Shown: piece by piece, positions 27,571 through 36,447 of the stretch | How the letters are laid out: each line of letters begins with the position of its first letter | Position numbering within the stretch: position 1 is the stretch's first letter | Source of the DNA: Microthrixaceae bacterium | GTDB taxonomy: Bacteria > Actinomycetota > Acidimicrobiia > Acidimicrobiales > Microtrichaceae | DNA: 64,000 bases | NCBI GenBank assembly: GCA_023958095.1 | Contig: JAMLGJ010000014.1 | Coordinates: 23,280-87,279, forward strand | Direction: 5' to 3' | Notes under the pieces: model-generated | What the model was told of the DNA's origin: nothing | The model's database searches: none | What the model saw: only the letters and a program-made list of their open reading frames with translations | Position numbers and translations under genes: made by a program

Positions 27571-28181
27571 CAGTCAGATGCTCCTCGTTGCTCGGCGGAC
27601 ACGGTCGTGGATTCGCCGTGTCCGGTGTTGACAAGGGTGTCACCCGGGAGGGTGAACAACCGGGTCCGGATGCTCTGCTCGAGCAGTGCGCGGTCGCTGA
27701 AGCTCCGGCCGGTCGCTCCGGGTCCGCCGTTGAACAGCGTGTCCCCACTGAAGAGCACCCCCTCGGAACCAAGGTGCAGGCACACCCCACCCGGTGAGTG
27801 GCCCGGAGTGTGCAGCACCTCGAGTGACGACCCCGCGACGGTGATCTCGTCACCGTCGCCCAGTGACACGTCCACCCGCCGGTCCGGGTAGAGGACCTCC
27901 CAGAGCATCGCGTCGTCAGGATGCAACAGGATCGGAGCGCCGGTGGCCCCGGCCAGTTCGGCCGCGGCGTTGATGTGGTCGTTGTGGGCATGGGTGCACA
28001 CGATCGCGTTGACCTTGCGACCGGCGACGCGCTCGAGGATGGGGCGATGATCGTGTGCAGCATCTATCACGACCACCTCGCGGTCGTCACCGACGATCCA
28101 GATGTTGTTCTCGACCTCGAAGTCCTCGCCGTCGAGGCTGAACACCCCGGCCGTGACCACGTGGTCGATCCTCGCGCTCAC
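27567..28181 (-). CDS. Metallo-beta-lactamase-fold hydrolase of the mscR operon
   Basis: The 204-residue product has the binuclear metal motif THAHNDH, the later His in HTPGHSPGG and the Asp in FSGDTLF. A gene of this family follows the mycothiol-dependent formaldehyde dehydrogenase gene in other actinobacteria (Rv2260 beside Rv2259 in M. tuberculosis). A role in hydrolysing S-formylmycothiol is a reasonable inference. GTG at 28181 overlaps the dehydrogenase stop, and its own stop overlaps the methyltransferase start, both as GTGA junctions. Confidence 0.88.
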   Translation of the reverse strand: MSARIDHVVTAGVFSLDGEDFEVENNIWIVGDDREVVVIDAAHDHRPILERVAGRKVNAIVCTHAHNDHINAAAELAGATGAPILLHPDDAMLWEVLYPDRRVDVSLGDGDEITVAGSSLEVLHTPGHSPGGVCLHLGSEGVLFSGDTLFNGGPGATGRSFSDRALLEQSIRTRLFTLPGDTLVNTGHGESTTVSAEQRGASDW

Positions 28182-29263
28182 AGCATCACCACCGAGCGCA
28201 GGACGTCCCCGGTGGCCATGTGGGCGAATGCTTCCTGGACGTCACCGAGGCCGATCCTCTCGCTCACGAAGCCGTCCAGGTCGAGCCGGCCCTGGTTGTA
28301 CAGGTCGACCAGCATCGGGAAGTCGCGGCTCGGCAGGCAGTCCCCGTACCACGACGACTTGAGGGCCCCGCCGCGCCCGAAGACGTCCAGCAGTGGCAAC
28401 TCGAGTCGCATCTCCGGCCTCGGCACGCCCACGAGCACCACCGTGCCGGCCAGGTCGCGGGCGTAGAAGGCCTGCTCGTAGGTCTGCGGGGTACCCACCG
28501 CGTCGATGACGACATCCGCCCCGTTGCCCCCGGTGAGTCCACGGATTGCATCCACGGGGTCCGTGTCGGAGGAGTTGATCGTGTGGGTCGCGCCGAAGCG
28601 CTGTGCGGACTCGAGCTTGCGGTCGTCGATGTCGACCGCGATCACGGTGTTCGCCCCGGCCAGCACGGCACCCGCCACCGCGGCCGCGCCAACACCTCCA
28701 CAGCCGATCACCGCGACCGAGTCACCCCTGGTGACACCCCCGGTGTTGATGGCGGCACCGAGGCCCGCCATGACGCCGCAACCGAGCAGTCCCGCAACCT
28801 CGGGTGGGGCTGCCGGGTCGACCCTGGTGCACTGGCCGGCGGCCACGAGCGTCTTGTCGGCGAACGCTCCGATGCCGAGCGCCGGGCTGAGCGGTGTGCC
28901 ATCGGTGAGGGTCATCGACTGCTCGGCGTTGTGGGTGTCGAAGCAGTACTGCTGGCGGCCGCGCGCGCATGCCCTGCACTGGCCGCACACCGCACGCCAG
29001 TTGAGCACCACGTAGTCACCGGCGGACACCTCGGTCACGCCGGGACCCACCTCGGCAACCGTTCCCGCCGCCTCGTGGCCGAGCAGGAACGGGAAGTCGT
29101 CGCTGATCCCTCCCTCGAGGTAGTGCAGGTCGGTGTGGCAGACCCCGCAGGCGGCCACGTCGACCACGACCTCGCCGGGTCCCGGGTCCGGCACCACGAT
29201 CGTGTGGATCTCCACCGGAGCGTCCCGGGCGGTTGCGATGACCCCTCGAACCTCGTGTGGCAT
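28178..29263 (-). CDS. mscR: S-(hydroxymethyl)mycothiol dehydrogenase
   Basis: This zinc-dependent class III-like alcohol dehydrogenase oxidises the mycothiol-formaldehyde adduct using NAD. The 361-residue product has the catalytic-zinc [12 protein letters not shown] and [12 protein letters not shown] motifs, the structural-zinc cysteines in [15 protein letters not shown], and the Rossmann motif [15 protein letters not shown]. The C-terminal part ([14 protein letters not shown]) is typical of MscR/AdhE2. The ATG follows GGGGGGA. It leads a three-gene operon with GTGA overlaps. It implies that the host makes mycothiol. Confidence 0.9.
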   Translation of the reverse strand: MPHEVRGVIATARDAPVEIHTIVVPDPGPGEVVVDVAACGVCHTDLHYLEGGISDDFPFLLGHEAAGTVAEVGPGVTEVSAGDYVVLNWRAVCGQCRACARGRQQYCFDTHNAEQSMTLTDGTPLSPALGIGAFADKTLVAAGQCTRVDPAAPPEVAGLLGCGVMAGLGAAINTGGVTRGDSVAVIGCGGVGAAAVAGAVLAGANTVIAVDIDDRKLESAQRFGATHTINSSDTDPVDAIRGLTGGNGADVVIDAVGTPQTYEQAFYARDLAGTVVLVGVPRPEMRLELPLLDVFGRGGALKSSWYGDCLPSRDFPMLVDLYNQGRLDLDGFVSERIGLGDVQEAFAHMATGDVLRSVVML

Positions 29264-29346
29264 GTGTGTCCCCCCTGGTCGCCACCGAGTGTGCCAGATG
29301 GGAACGCAACCGTGACGCCCGATGCGCTCGGCGTTTCGCTGCGGGG

Positions 29347-29865
29347 CTACTCCGGGTGGCCGGGGTGGATCGACCCCGCTGCGCGGTGCCGTAGTGGCGC
29401 TCCCCCGACGGGGGTGGTTCCCACCTCGACCGGTTCGAGCACGTGGATCACGTGGTCACCCACGTCGATACGGTGCAGCACCGTGCCGACGAGCCAGGCC
29501 CTCGAGCCGGAGACGAGACGCACACCTCCGGGACCCTCCACCCAGTCGCACAGGTCGAACTTGTCGGTGCCGTCATCAGCGGTCTCACCACCGAAGAGCC
29601 GTGCAACGGCGACCTGGGATGCCGCGAGGAGGTTCACCCCGAGCACCGACGAATCCACGGCAACCGAGTAGGTGTGGTTGGCCTTCGACAGGGCCACCGC
29701 GTACCGGGGAGGGTCGATGCTGCACTGGGTGTGGAATCCCACCAGGCATCCCGAGGAGCCCGCCCCGGACCCGGCGGTGACCACCAGCATCGACGGGTCG
29801 GCCGCTTCGGTGAAGGGTCCGAGGTCCACCGTTGGACCGTACCGGCTGCTGCGCGCGGTGTGCAC
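29347..29865 (-). CDS. Flavin-reductase-like (FMN-binding split-barrel) protein
   Basis: The product has the split-barrel flavin reductase pattern. [20 protein letters not shown] is followed by [18 protein letters not shown] and [12 protein letters not shown]. Family members reduce flavin with NAD(P)H or bind FMN. The start is uncertain: GTG 29865 gives 172 residues and GTG 29829 gives 160, and neither has a clear Shine-Dalgarno. It lies 27 nt downstream of the alpha/beta-hydrolase gene on the same strand and may be co-transcribed. Confidence 0.8.
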   Translation of the reverse strand: MHTARSSRYGPTVDLGPFTEAADPSMLVVTAGSGAGSSGCLVGFHTQCSIDPPRYAVALSKANHTYSVAVDSSVLGVNLLAASQVAVARLFGGETADDGTDKFDLCDWVEGPGGVRLVSGSRAWLVGTVLHRIDVGDHVIHVLEPVEVGTTPVGGAPLRHRAAGSIHPGHPE

Positions 29866-29892
29866 GGGGACGCACCGGCGCGGCGGCAGGCC

Positions 29893-30813
29893 TCACCTGG
29901 CGACCCTGTCCAGGAAGTCGTCCATGGTGGCCACCGGGGTGCCGCACCACGGTTCGTGACCCCGGCAGCGCTCCTCGAAGGCGTGCGAGGACACCTCGAC
30001 GTAGCGCATCCGTGCCCCGTGTCCGACCCGGTCGGCCCTGTGCACCAGGGCGTGCGCCTGGTCGAGCAGGACGATCGGATCCTGGGCACCGTGGACCAGC
30101 AAGGTCTCGGGATCGGCGGCGTCGAGCCAGCGCACCGCACTCGCCGCGGAGCGACTCCCGGAGGGTCGCAGCCAGCCACGAGGCCCCTCGAGGTCGCGGT
30201 GCCACCCGTCGGAGTCCCAGGGACTGAGGGGGGTGCCGGCGAAGTCGTAGACCCCCGAGAACAGGACCGCCCCGTCCACCTCGGGCAGGTCGGCACCCGG
30301 GAAGTCCTCGTTCGCGCCGAACGCTCCCAGGGCTGCGATCGTCGATCCAGCCGAATGCCCGGCCACGACGACCTTCTGGGTGGACAGGCCCAACGCCGCA
30401 CCCTCTTCGCGGACCCACTCCAGGGCCATCGCGAGGTCCTCCACCGCGGCCGGGAACGGGTCCTTCGGCGCCAGGCGGTACTCGATCGACACGAGGTCGT
30501 ATCCCCGCCGAAGCTCGTGGAGCAGCAACGAGGGCAGCAGGTTCGCCTTGTCGCCCTCCACCCAGCCCCCTCCGTGGAGGAACACGATCGTGCCGCGCTC
30601 ACCACTCGAGAGATACAGGTCCGCGAGCTGTCTCGGGTGGCTGCCGTAGGCCACGTCACGGTGCGTCGGGGAGATGGTGTTGCCCCAGTCGAACGGTATG
30701 ACCTCGTACGGGGGTGGGAGCGGCGCACACGCCGCCGACACGGCGAGGGTCATCGCGACCGCGGCCAGCAGAAGTGAGCGCCGAACGCGGCGCAGGGGAA
30801 ATCCCGTGGGCAT
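29893..30813 (-). CDS. Alpha/beta-hydrolase lipoprotein (esterase-like)
   Basis: The 306-residue product has a twin-Arg-free lipoprotein signal ending AVSAAC. The hydrolase domain shows the oxyanion motif FLHGGGWVEGD, the nucleophile elbow VAGHSAGST and a likely catalytic His in VEVSSHAFEE. It resembles BD-FAE/carboxylesterase-type enzymes and should act outside the cell membrane. ATG at 30813 follows AGGAGGACGAC; the open frame further upstream (to 30969) is not coding-like. The gap of about 195 bp to the TetR gene holds a GACA-N4-TGTC palindrome of unclear meaning. Confidence 0.82.
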   Translation of the reverse strand: MPTGFPLRRVRRSLLLAAVAMTLAVSAACAPLPPPYEVIPFDWGNTISPTHRDVAYGSHPRQLADLYLSSGERGTIVFLHGGGWVEGDKANLLPSLLLHELRRGYDLVSIEYRLAPKDPFPAAVEDLAMALEWVREEGAALGLSTQKVVVAGHSAGSTIAALGAFGANEDFPGADLPEVDGAVLFSGVYDFAGTPLSPWDSDGWHRDLEGPRGWLRPSGSRSAASAVRWLDAADPETLLVHGAQDPIVLLDQAHALVHRADRVGHGARMRYVEVSSHAFEERCRGHEPWCGTPVATMDDFLDRVAR

Positions 30814-31008
30814 GTCGTCCTCCTCTCCTGCCGGGAACCGACGCGACCTGGCCGCTTCGGTCCCCGGCAGCCACCTTTCCTCTCCCACGAGGTGTCGGCA
30901 TGCCCTGACCGGAGTGTAGACAAAAGTGTCGAACCCGCGTACGAATGAGTCGATCAACCCACGCGCCACGGGCAGTGCCCGACGGGGGTCGCGCTCAAGC
31001 GGATCCGC

Positions 31009-31731
31009 TCAGGCGGGCTCCGTCATCGCCATGACGATCGCCTGCACCGAGATCGAGGCAATGCTCCACTGGCCTTCCCTACCGGACTCGGGGTCGGACC
31101 AGTCGACGAGCGGTGTCGGGTCGGCCTCGCCGTAGAGGCGCTGCAACATGAACCCGTCGATGCACGCCATGACCGCGGCGACGATGTCCTTCGTCGTGAG
31201 GGGAGCCCGCACGCGACGATCGAACCGCTCCAGCAGGGCGTCGTAGAACTCGGCGACGACCTCCTTGATGGCGTCGATGTTGGACTCGTGACTTCCCCCG
31301 TAGGCCGCGAGTGCGACGCTCGCCCGCCATGCTGCGCGACCCATCTCGTCGTCATGGCCCGACAGCTCGGCATGCGTGAGATCGTTCATCAGCTCACTGA
31401 AGGTTCCACCGTGCATGGCGGCGATGGCCATGAGGTCGGGTTTGATCGGATCGCCCCACTCGTTCTCGAGGACCTCACCGAGGAAACGTTGGAAGGGGGT
31501 GAGACCGTCGTGGGAACCATCGGGTGGCTCACCCCAGTAGTGGTAGAACGCCGAGCGGGCCACACCCGCACGACGCGCGGTCTCGGTCGGATCCAGGAAG
31601 GCGAACGCATCCAGCACGGCGCTCTCCCGGGACCGTTCGGACCTGAACAGCTCGACCATCTGCTCCCGGGCCGCGCGAACGAGTTTCGTCCGCGCTGATT
31701 CGCCATCTGGCCCCATCCGACGATCCGGCAT
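31009..31731 (-). CDS. TetR-family transcriptional regulator
   Basis: The 240-residue product has an N-terminal helix-turn-helix (TETARRAGVARSAFYHYWG) and an all-helical ligand domain ending in the FMLQRLYGE-type helix common in TetR proteins. The insert between the first helix and the HTH is longer than usual. ATG at 31731 has GGAGGAG seven bases upstream. The next gene on the same strand is the esterase-like lipoprotein 195 bp away, a plausible but unproven target. Confidence 0.82.
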   Translation of the reverse strand: MPDRRMGPDGESARTKLVRAAREQMVELFRSERSRESAVLDAFAFLDPTETARRAGVARSAFYHYWGEPPDGSHDGLTPFQRFLGEVLENEWGDPIKPDLMAIAAMHGGTFSELMNDLTHAELSGHDDEMGRAAWRASVALAAYGGSHESNIDAIKEVVAEFYDALLERFDRRVRAPLTTKDIVAAVMACIDGFMLQRLYGEADPTPLVDWSDPESGREGQWSIASISVQAIVMAMTEPA

Positions 31732-31916
31732 GTCGGGACTCCTCCAACGCTTCGCTTCGCATCGAGTCCCGAGGTGTCGGGCCACGGTGCACATGGTCGC
31801 CAAACCCCGGGCAGAGCCCGCCGACCGCGTCGTGCACGGTCGGTTCCAGTCCCAACTTGCCCACCCGAGGATATGCGCGAACGGCGTTCAGGATCGGGAC
31901 GCAAGCCGTTGGGTGG

Positions 31917-32003
31917 CGGAGGGAGGGGGATTCGAACCCCCGGGACCCGTGAGGGCCCAACGGTTTTCAAGACCGTCGCAATCGTCCGCTCTGCCATCCC
32001 TCC
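31917..32003 (-). tRNA. tRNA-Ser (TGA)
   Basis: On the minus strand GGAGGGA pairs with TCCCTCC. The anticodon arm has loop CTTGAAA (TGA) in an ACGGT/ACCGT stem. A class II variable arm and the T-arm GGTTCGAATCC follow. Length is 87 nt, with no encoded CCA. Confidence 0.96.
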
Positions 32004-32081
32004 GGCCATGACGATACCGGACACCCGCGACCGCGCCGGCCTCGCGTGGGACCCCGGGGCCCCGCGTGGGAGACTCGCGGC

Positions 32082-33077
32082 ATGCAGCGCCTACGGAACA
32101 ACGACAAGTGCTGGTGTGGCTCGGGAGCGAAGTTCAAGCGCTGCCACGGCGATGTGCGCAGGCTGCAGCGCGATCCCGTGGAGCTCGGTTCGGTGAGTGC
32201 CGAACGGCCCGTGCCGGAGCACATCACGAGGCCCGACTACGTGGCGGTCGGCTCGGTCACCACGCCCACCGGGCTGCAGATCCACGACGACGAGAGCCTC
32301 GAGCGCATGCGAGCTGCGTGCCGGGTCGCCGCCGAGGTTCTGCTGCGCACCGGGGCGGCTGTCGACGTGGGGGTGACCACCGACGAACTCGATGCGGTGG
32401 CCCACGACACCTACATCGAACTCGGCGCCTATCCGAGCACCCTGCACTACGGCGGCGCGCGCGACTACCCGAAGTCGATCTGCACCTCGGTCAACGGGGT
32501 CGTGTGCCACGGCATCCCCGACAGCCGTCCTCTTCGTTCGGGTGACATCGTGAACGTCGACGTCACGGCCTTCGTGGAAGGGATGCACGGCGACACCTCC
32601 GCGACGTTCTGTGTTGGGGAGGTCGACGAGCCCACCAGGGGGCTGGTCGAGACCACGCGCGAGGCCACGTTGCGCGGCATCGCTGCGGTCTCACCCGGTG
32701 AGCCACTGAGGCGCATCGCCGAGGCGATCGAGCCCTTCGCCGCCTCGAGGGGCTATGGGGTGGTCAAGGAGTACGGCGGCCATGGGATCGGGGCGACGTT
32801 CCACGCCACTCCGCACATCAACCACTGCATCACCCGGGGCGACACGATGCCCTTCGAGGTCGGGATGACCTTCACGGTCGAGCCGATGCTCACCACCGGC
32901 AGCGGCGGCTACCGACAGGCAGCCGACGGTTGGACCGAGCACGTCGTGGACTCGATGCCCACCGCGCAGTTCGAGCACACGGTGCTGGTGACCCCCGAGG
33001 GACGGGAGATCCTCACGGTGACCGAGGACGGGCGCACCGCAGCCGGCACGCTCGATGAACTCCAACTGCCGGCCTAG
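32082..33077 (+). CDS. map: Type I methionine aminopeptidase with N-terminal SEC-C zinc motif
   Basis: MetAP removes initiator Met from nascent proteins. The catalytic domain shows all five metal ligands, in NVDVTAFVEGMHGDTSATF (two Asp), GGHGIGATFH (His), FTVEPML (Glu) and FEHTVLV (Glu). The first 25 residues contain CWCGSGAKFKRCHG, a SEC-C motif that may dock the enzyme to the ribosome (inference from such motifs in SecA and other MetAPs). ATG at 32082 gives 331 residues; upstream sequence runs into the tRNA region. Confidence 0.93.
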   Translation: MQRLRNNDKCWCGSGAKFKRCHGDVRRLQRDPVELGSVSAERPVPEHITRPDYVAVGSVTTPTGLQIHDDESLERMRAACRVAAEVLLRTGAAVDVGVTTDELDAVAHDTYIELGAYPSTLHYGGARDYPKSICTSVNGVVCHGIPDSRPLRSGDIVNVDVTAFVEGMHGDTSATFCVGEVDEPTRGLVETTREATLRGIAAVSPGEPLRRIAEAIEPFAASRGYGVVKEYGGHGIGATFHATPHINHCITRGDTMPFEVGMTFTVEPMLTTGSGGYRQAADGWTEHVVDSMPTAQFEHTVLVTPEGREILTVTEDGRTAAGTLDELQLPA

Positions 33078-33098
33078 GTCGCCATCCCGGGATGCGTG

Positions 33099-34061
33099 TC
33101 AGTCCGAGATGCGATCGCGCAGGGCCTGCACCCAGGCCCTCGCCTCGGCCCCGCGCTGTCCGGCCTCGGCGCGACGGCTGGCTCCCTCCCGACCCGCAGC
33201 GGGGTAGGAACCGAGGAACTTCACATCGGCCTGGGTGGCCTTCAGGGCCCTCAGGCAGTCGGCCACGACCTCGTCGGAGATGTGCCCCTCGAGGTCGAGC
33301 AGAAAGCAGTAGTCACCGAGAGCCATCTTGGTGGGGCGGGACAGCAACAGGGTCAGGTTGATCCCCCGGGCCGCGAACTCCTGGAGGATCGACAGGAGCG
33401 AACCGGGCCGGTCGGCCCGTTGGAACACCACGATCGAGGTCTTGTCGTGCCCGGTCGGGGCGGGCACAGATTCGCGCCCCACCAGGACGAAGCGAGTGTG
33501 GTTCTCCGGGTGGTCCTCGATGCCGGAGGCCCCCACGGTGAGCCCGTAGACCTCCGCCGCCCTCCGGTTGGCAATGGCAGCGAGTGCGGGATCGCCCGTC
33601 TCCGCCACCCGCGCCGCTGCCTCTGCGGTGGAGTTGACCGTGTCGTGCGTGACGGCGGGCAGGTGGTCGCGCAACCAGCTGCGGCACTGTGCCGTCGCGA
33701 CCGGGATGGAGACGATCCTCTCCACCTGCTCGACGGTCGCCCCGGGAGCGAGCAGCAGGTTGAGACTCACCGGTTCGAGCATCTCGCGCTGGATCAGCAG
33801 GTCCACGTCGAAGGCCAACGTGTCCACCGTCGCGTTCACCGTGCCCTCGATGGCGTTCTCGATCGGGACCACCGCGGCTGCTGCCGTTCCCTCGTTCACC
33901 GCGAACAGGGCGTCCACCATCGAGTCACACGCCAGCAGCTCGCGGTCGGCCAGGTCGTCCTGGTGATGGAGGGCCTGTTCGGTGAACGTGCCGGCCGGCC
34001 CGAGGAACGCCACCGGGGCCTGCGCGGGTCGTCCCGGTGCTGCGCCATGTGTGTGTGCCAC
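33099..34061 (-). CDS. pheA: Prephenate dehydratase
   Basis: This enzyme converts prephenate to phenylpyruvate in phenylalanine biosynthesis. The 320-residue product has the dehydratase domain (VAFLGPAGTFTEQAL, VVPIENAIEGTV, and the catalytic TRF motif in ENHTRFVLVG). An ACT regulatory domain follows. The usual ESRP phenylalanine-binding motif reads LSRP here (LTLLLSRPTK). A basic, low-complexity C-terminal tail of about 35 residues is additional. It is convergent with map, with 21 nt between the stops. Confidence 0.93.
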   Translation of the reverse strand: MAHTHGAAPGRPAQAPVAFLGPAGTFTEQALHHQDDLADRELLACDSMVDALFAVNEGTAAAAVVPIENAIEGTVNATVDTLAFDVDLLIQREMLEPVSLNLLLAPGATVEQVERIVSIPVATAQCRSWLRDHLPAVTHDTVNSTAEAAARVAETGDPALAAIANRRAAEVYGLTVGASGIEDHPENHTRFVLVGRESVPAPTGHDKTSIVVFQRADRPGSLLSILQEFAARGINLTLLLSRPTKMALGDYCFLLDLEGHISDEVVADCLRALKATQADVKFLGSYPAAGREGASRRAEAGQRGAEARAWVQALRDRISD

Positions 34062-34122
34062 GGCTGGAGGCTACCGAGGCACCCTGTCGGGCACACGTTG
34101 CATTCCCTCTACGCTGGGTGCG

Positions 34123-34488
34123 ATGCAGGCTGATCCGCTCGATGGCACCCGTTGGGCACTGGAGTACCTGACACTCGACGGGGTGAGCCATCTGGTCAGC
34201 GGACGTCGGATCCCGGAGTTGGCCTTCCTGGACGGTCGCGTGTCGTGCGATGACGGCGTGAACCTGGGTGAGGGCACCTACGACTATCGCACCGAGGCGA
34301 TGTCGCTGAGGGTGCATCCGACCACGCACATTCCCTATCCCGCTGAACCCCTGGTGGAACACCGGTTGTTCGACCACTTCGAGCGGGTTCGCGTGGCGGT
34401 GCTGCACGGCGACTTCCTCCACCTGCGACTGGAGGGCCACGGGGACGAGCTCGTCTACCACTACGAGGCCGAGGAGGCTCCTGCCTGA
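34123..34488 (+). CDS. META/HslJ-like domain protein
   Basis: The 121-residue product opens with W-x-L-E-Y-L and contains the repeated short beta-strand pattern of META (HslJ-like) domains: LAFLDGRVSCDDGVNLGEG followed by YDYRTEAMSLRV. It lacks a signal peptide. Function is unknown; HslJ-type proteins are linked to stress in other bacteria. The start is ATG 34123. Its 3' end overlaps the desaturase gene by 28 nt, tail to tail. Confidence 0.5.
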   Translation: MQADPLDGTRWALEYLTLDGVSHLVSGRRIPELAFLDGRVSCDDGVNLGEGTYDYRTEAMSLRVHPTTHIPYPAEPLVEHRLFDHFERVRVAVLHGDFLHLRLEGHGDELVYHYEAEEAPA

Positions 34489-35483
34489 GTGGTCGGGGCG
34501 TCGCTGTTGCGATCCGCCGCGCCGCTGCGGGCGTGGCGCCACAGCGAGCGGTAGTTGGGCCACTCGAGTCCTGCGGTGATGTATCCGGCTTCCTCGAGCT
34601 CCCGCTGGAAAGCCGGCAACCTGGCGAAGGGCACCCCGCTGTCGACATGGTGGGCGAGGTGGTAGCCGGTGTTGAAGGGTACGAACACCGCCTTGGCGAC
34701 GAAGCTCTGCCGTACGTGGTGGGTTGTGACGCGGCGGTCCGGCGATGCGCCGAGGCCTCCGTGTTCGGCCACGGCTCGCAGGCGGTTGAGCACCCGCCAC
34801 ACCGTCATCCACGGCAGGAGCCAGAGCAGTGGGTAGGTCCACCAGTGGCCACCGATCGCCCACAGGAGCACGAACATCACCACCTGCGTACCCAGGATGC
34901 GTGCGGCGATGGGACGCGCCGAGTCGCTGCGCAGGGCCAGGAACAACGCCTTGAGGTTCTTCCAGCCCGACACGCCGAAGGCGTCGCGTCGCATCTTGCG
35001 CCACCACGACTCGGGTGGCAGCGGGTAGCCACGGTAGAAGGCGATGTCGGGCTCACGGGGTCCGAACTCCTCGCGGTGGTGCGCCATGTGGCTTCGCCGG
35101 TAGGCATCGATCGGGGTGAAGGTCGGGTAGGCCAGCAGCCACTTCCCGACCCAGTCGTTGACAGCCCGGTTGGAGAAGAGCAGTCGGTGGGCCGCCTCGT
35201 GCATGAGGATCGCGAAGCGCACCATGCCGCGCCCGCACATGGCGAAGGCGATCACCCATCCGACGGGGTGTCCCCACCACCTGGCGAGGGCGATCACACC
35301 CACGGATTGTGCCCACACACCGACAACGTGAACGGCGTTGGCGAGGTCGGGGATCCGGTACAGCTCGCCGCGCAGCTCTCCTGTGGGCCGGCCATCCGCG
35401 CGGATCCGGCCGTGGGGGAGCGTGTCGGTGAGCGTCTCCCCGGGTGGGTACATGGTGCCCTCGACGATGCGCGCTGTGCTCAC
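34461..35483 (-). CDS. Membrane fatty acid desaturase
   Basis: The 340-residue integral membrane protein has the three His-box regions of the desaturase superfamily: HEAAHRLL, SHMAHHREE and YHLAHHVDS. Four or more hydrophobic helices lie between them. It would introduce a double bond into acyl lipids or hydroxylate a lipid-like substrate with di-iron chemistry. GTG at 35483 is close to the predicted transcription start, so translation may be leaderless; ATG at 35453 is the alternative. A palindromic operator overlaps its promoter, and a PaaX-like regulator is divergent. Confidence 0.9.
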   Translation of the reverse strand: MSTARIVEGTMYPPGETLTDTLPHGRIRADGRPTGELRGELYRIPDLANAVHVVGVWAQSVGVIALARWWGHPVGWVIAFAMCGRGMVRFAILMHEAAHRLLFSNRAVNDWVGKWLLAYPTFTPIDAYRRSHMAHHREEFGPREPDIAFYRGYPLPPESWWRKMRRDAFGVSGWKNLKALFLALRSDSARPIAARILGTQVVMFVLLWAIGGHWWTYPLLWLLPWMTVWRVLNRLRAVAEHGGLGASPDRRVTTHHVRQSFVAKAVFVPFNTGYHLAHHVDSGVPFARLPAFQRELEEAGYITAGLEWPNYRSLWRHARSGAADRNSDAPTTQAGASSAS

Positions 35484-35492
35484 ACGGATGAC

Positions 35493-35542
35493 ATTACATC
35501 TGCAGCTACACGTGTGTCCATGTATGTATGGTCACACGTGTA
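35493..35542. promoter_or_regulatory. Divergent promoter and inverted-repeat operator
   Basis: TACACGTGTG at 35507-35516 and CACACGTGTA at 35533-35542 form a perfect 10-bp inverted repeat with a 16-base spacer; each arm also contains the palindrome ACACGTGT. On the minus strand TGGACA (35515-35520) and TGTAAT (35493-35498), 16 bases apart, make a good promoter for the desaturase, with the left arm between the two elements. The likely controlling protein is the PaaX-like regulator encoded 41 bp away. Confidence 0.75.
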
Positions 35543-35583
35543 GGGTTTCCGGGCATGCCGGTCCCCAGAAGGTGCACACAGCG

Positions 35584-36396
35584 GTGAGCTCCGCGCGGTC
35601 ACCCGGTGTCGAGCCCCGGTCCTACGGCCCACCCCTGACCGCCCGCTCGGTCGTCGCATCCGTGTTGCTCGGTACCGAACCGCCCGTCATGGCTGCACGC
35701 GGGTTGGTGCGCGCGGGCGAGCTGTTCGGGATCTCCGAGGGAACCGTGCGAACGGCACTGTCGCGGATGTCCGCGGCCGGGGAGCTGGAGCGGACCCCCG
35801 AGGGGCGCTACCGGCTCGTTGGCCACCTCGCCGAGCGTCAGCAGCGCCAGCTGGCCAGCCGGCGTGCAGAGGTCTCGCCGTGGAACGGGAACTGGGAGCT
35901 GTGGTTGGTCGTGGCACGGTCGAGGCCCGCGGAGCAGCGCGCGGCGCTGCGCAGGGCGGCGCAGCGGCTGCGCTTGGCAGAGGCACGCGAAGGGGTGTGG
36001 CTACGACCCGACAACCTGCCCCGGGGCGCCCGCTCGGAGACGGACCGTCGCGTGGTCGAGTCCCAGGCGATGCGCATGGTGGTCCAGCCCGACGACGACG
36101 ACCGGCTGGTGACAGAGCTGTGGGACCTCGAGGGCTGGAACTCCACCGCTCACTCCCTGCGGCGGGGGATGCACGACCTGACCGACCGTCTCATCGAGGA
36201 CGACACCACGGCGCTGCAGCCGGGTTTCGTGCTCGCCGCTGCGGTGCTCCGGCACCTGAACGCCGATCCGCTCCTGCCGGACGAGCTGCGCATCGGCACG
36301 GTGGGTCGAGCGGACGAGGCGCGGTCGTTGCGGCGCGACTACGAGGCCTACGACGCCGCATATCGCTCGCTCCTGTCGCGCTGGCTCCGTTCCTAG
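35584..36396 (+). CDS. PaaX-like transcriptional regulator
   Basis: The 270-residue product has the PaaX layout. An N-terminal winged helix (LTARSVVASVLLG, then GISEGTVRTALSRMSAAGEL) is followed by a central domain with WNGNWELWLVV and a C-terminal domain with W-D-L-E-x-W. PaaX-family proteins are usually acyl-CoA-responsive repressors. Here the neighbour is a desaturase, which suggests lipid-linked control (inference). GTG at 35584 has AGAAGG ten bases upstream. The operator lies between it and the desaturase. Confidence 0.85.
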   Translation: MSSARSPGVEPRSYGPPLTARSVVASVLLGTEPPVMAARGLVRAGELFGISEGTVRTALSRMSAAGELERTPEGRYRLVGHLAERQQRQLASRRAEVSPWNGNWELWLVVARSRPAEQRAALRRAAQRLRLAEAREGVWLRPDNLPRGARSETDRRVVESQAMRMVVQPDDDDRLVTELWDLEGWNSTAHSLRRGMHDLTDRLIEDDTTALQPGFVLAAAVLRHLNADPLLPDELRIGTVGRADEARSLRRDYEAYDAAYRSLLSRWLRS

Positions 36397-36431
36397 CGGC
36401 CCTCCTGCGCTGTCGCACCACCGTGTGATAC

Positions 36432-36447
36432 TCGAACACATGTTCGA
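36432..36447. promoter_or_regulatory. LexA/SOS box of mycobacterial type
   Basis: TCGAACACATGTTCGA matches the mycobacterial SOS box TCGAAC-N4-GTTCGA without mismatch. It covers the start codon of the DUF222-HNH gene (ATG at 36440). A -10-like GATACT at 36427-36432 lies seven bases before that ATG. LexA bound here would block a leaderless transcript. Confidence 0.8.

Noticed and set aside
30910..30935. GACA-N4-TGTC palindrome as a TetR operator
   Set aside because: The arms are only four bases and the distance to either gene start gives no support.
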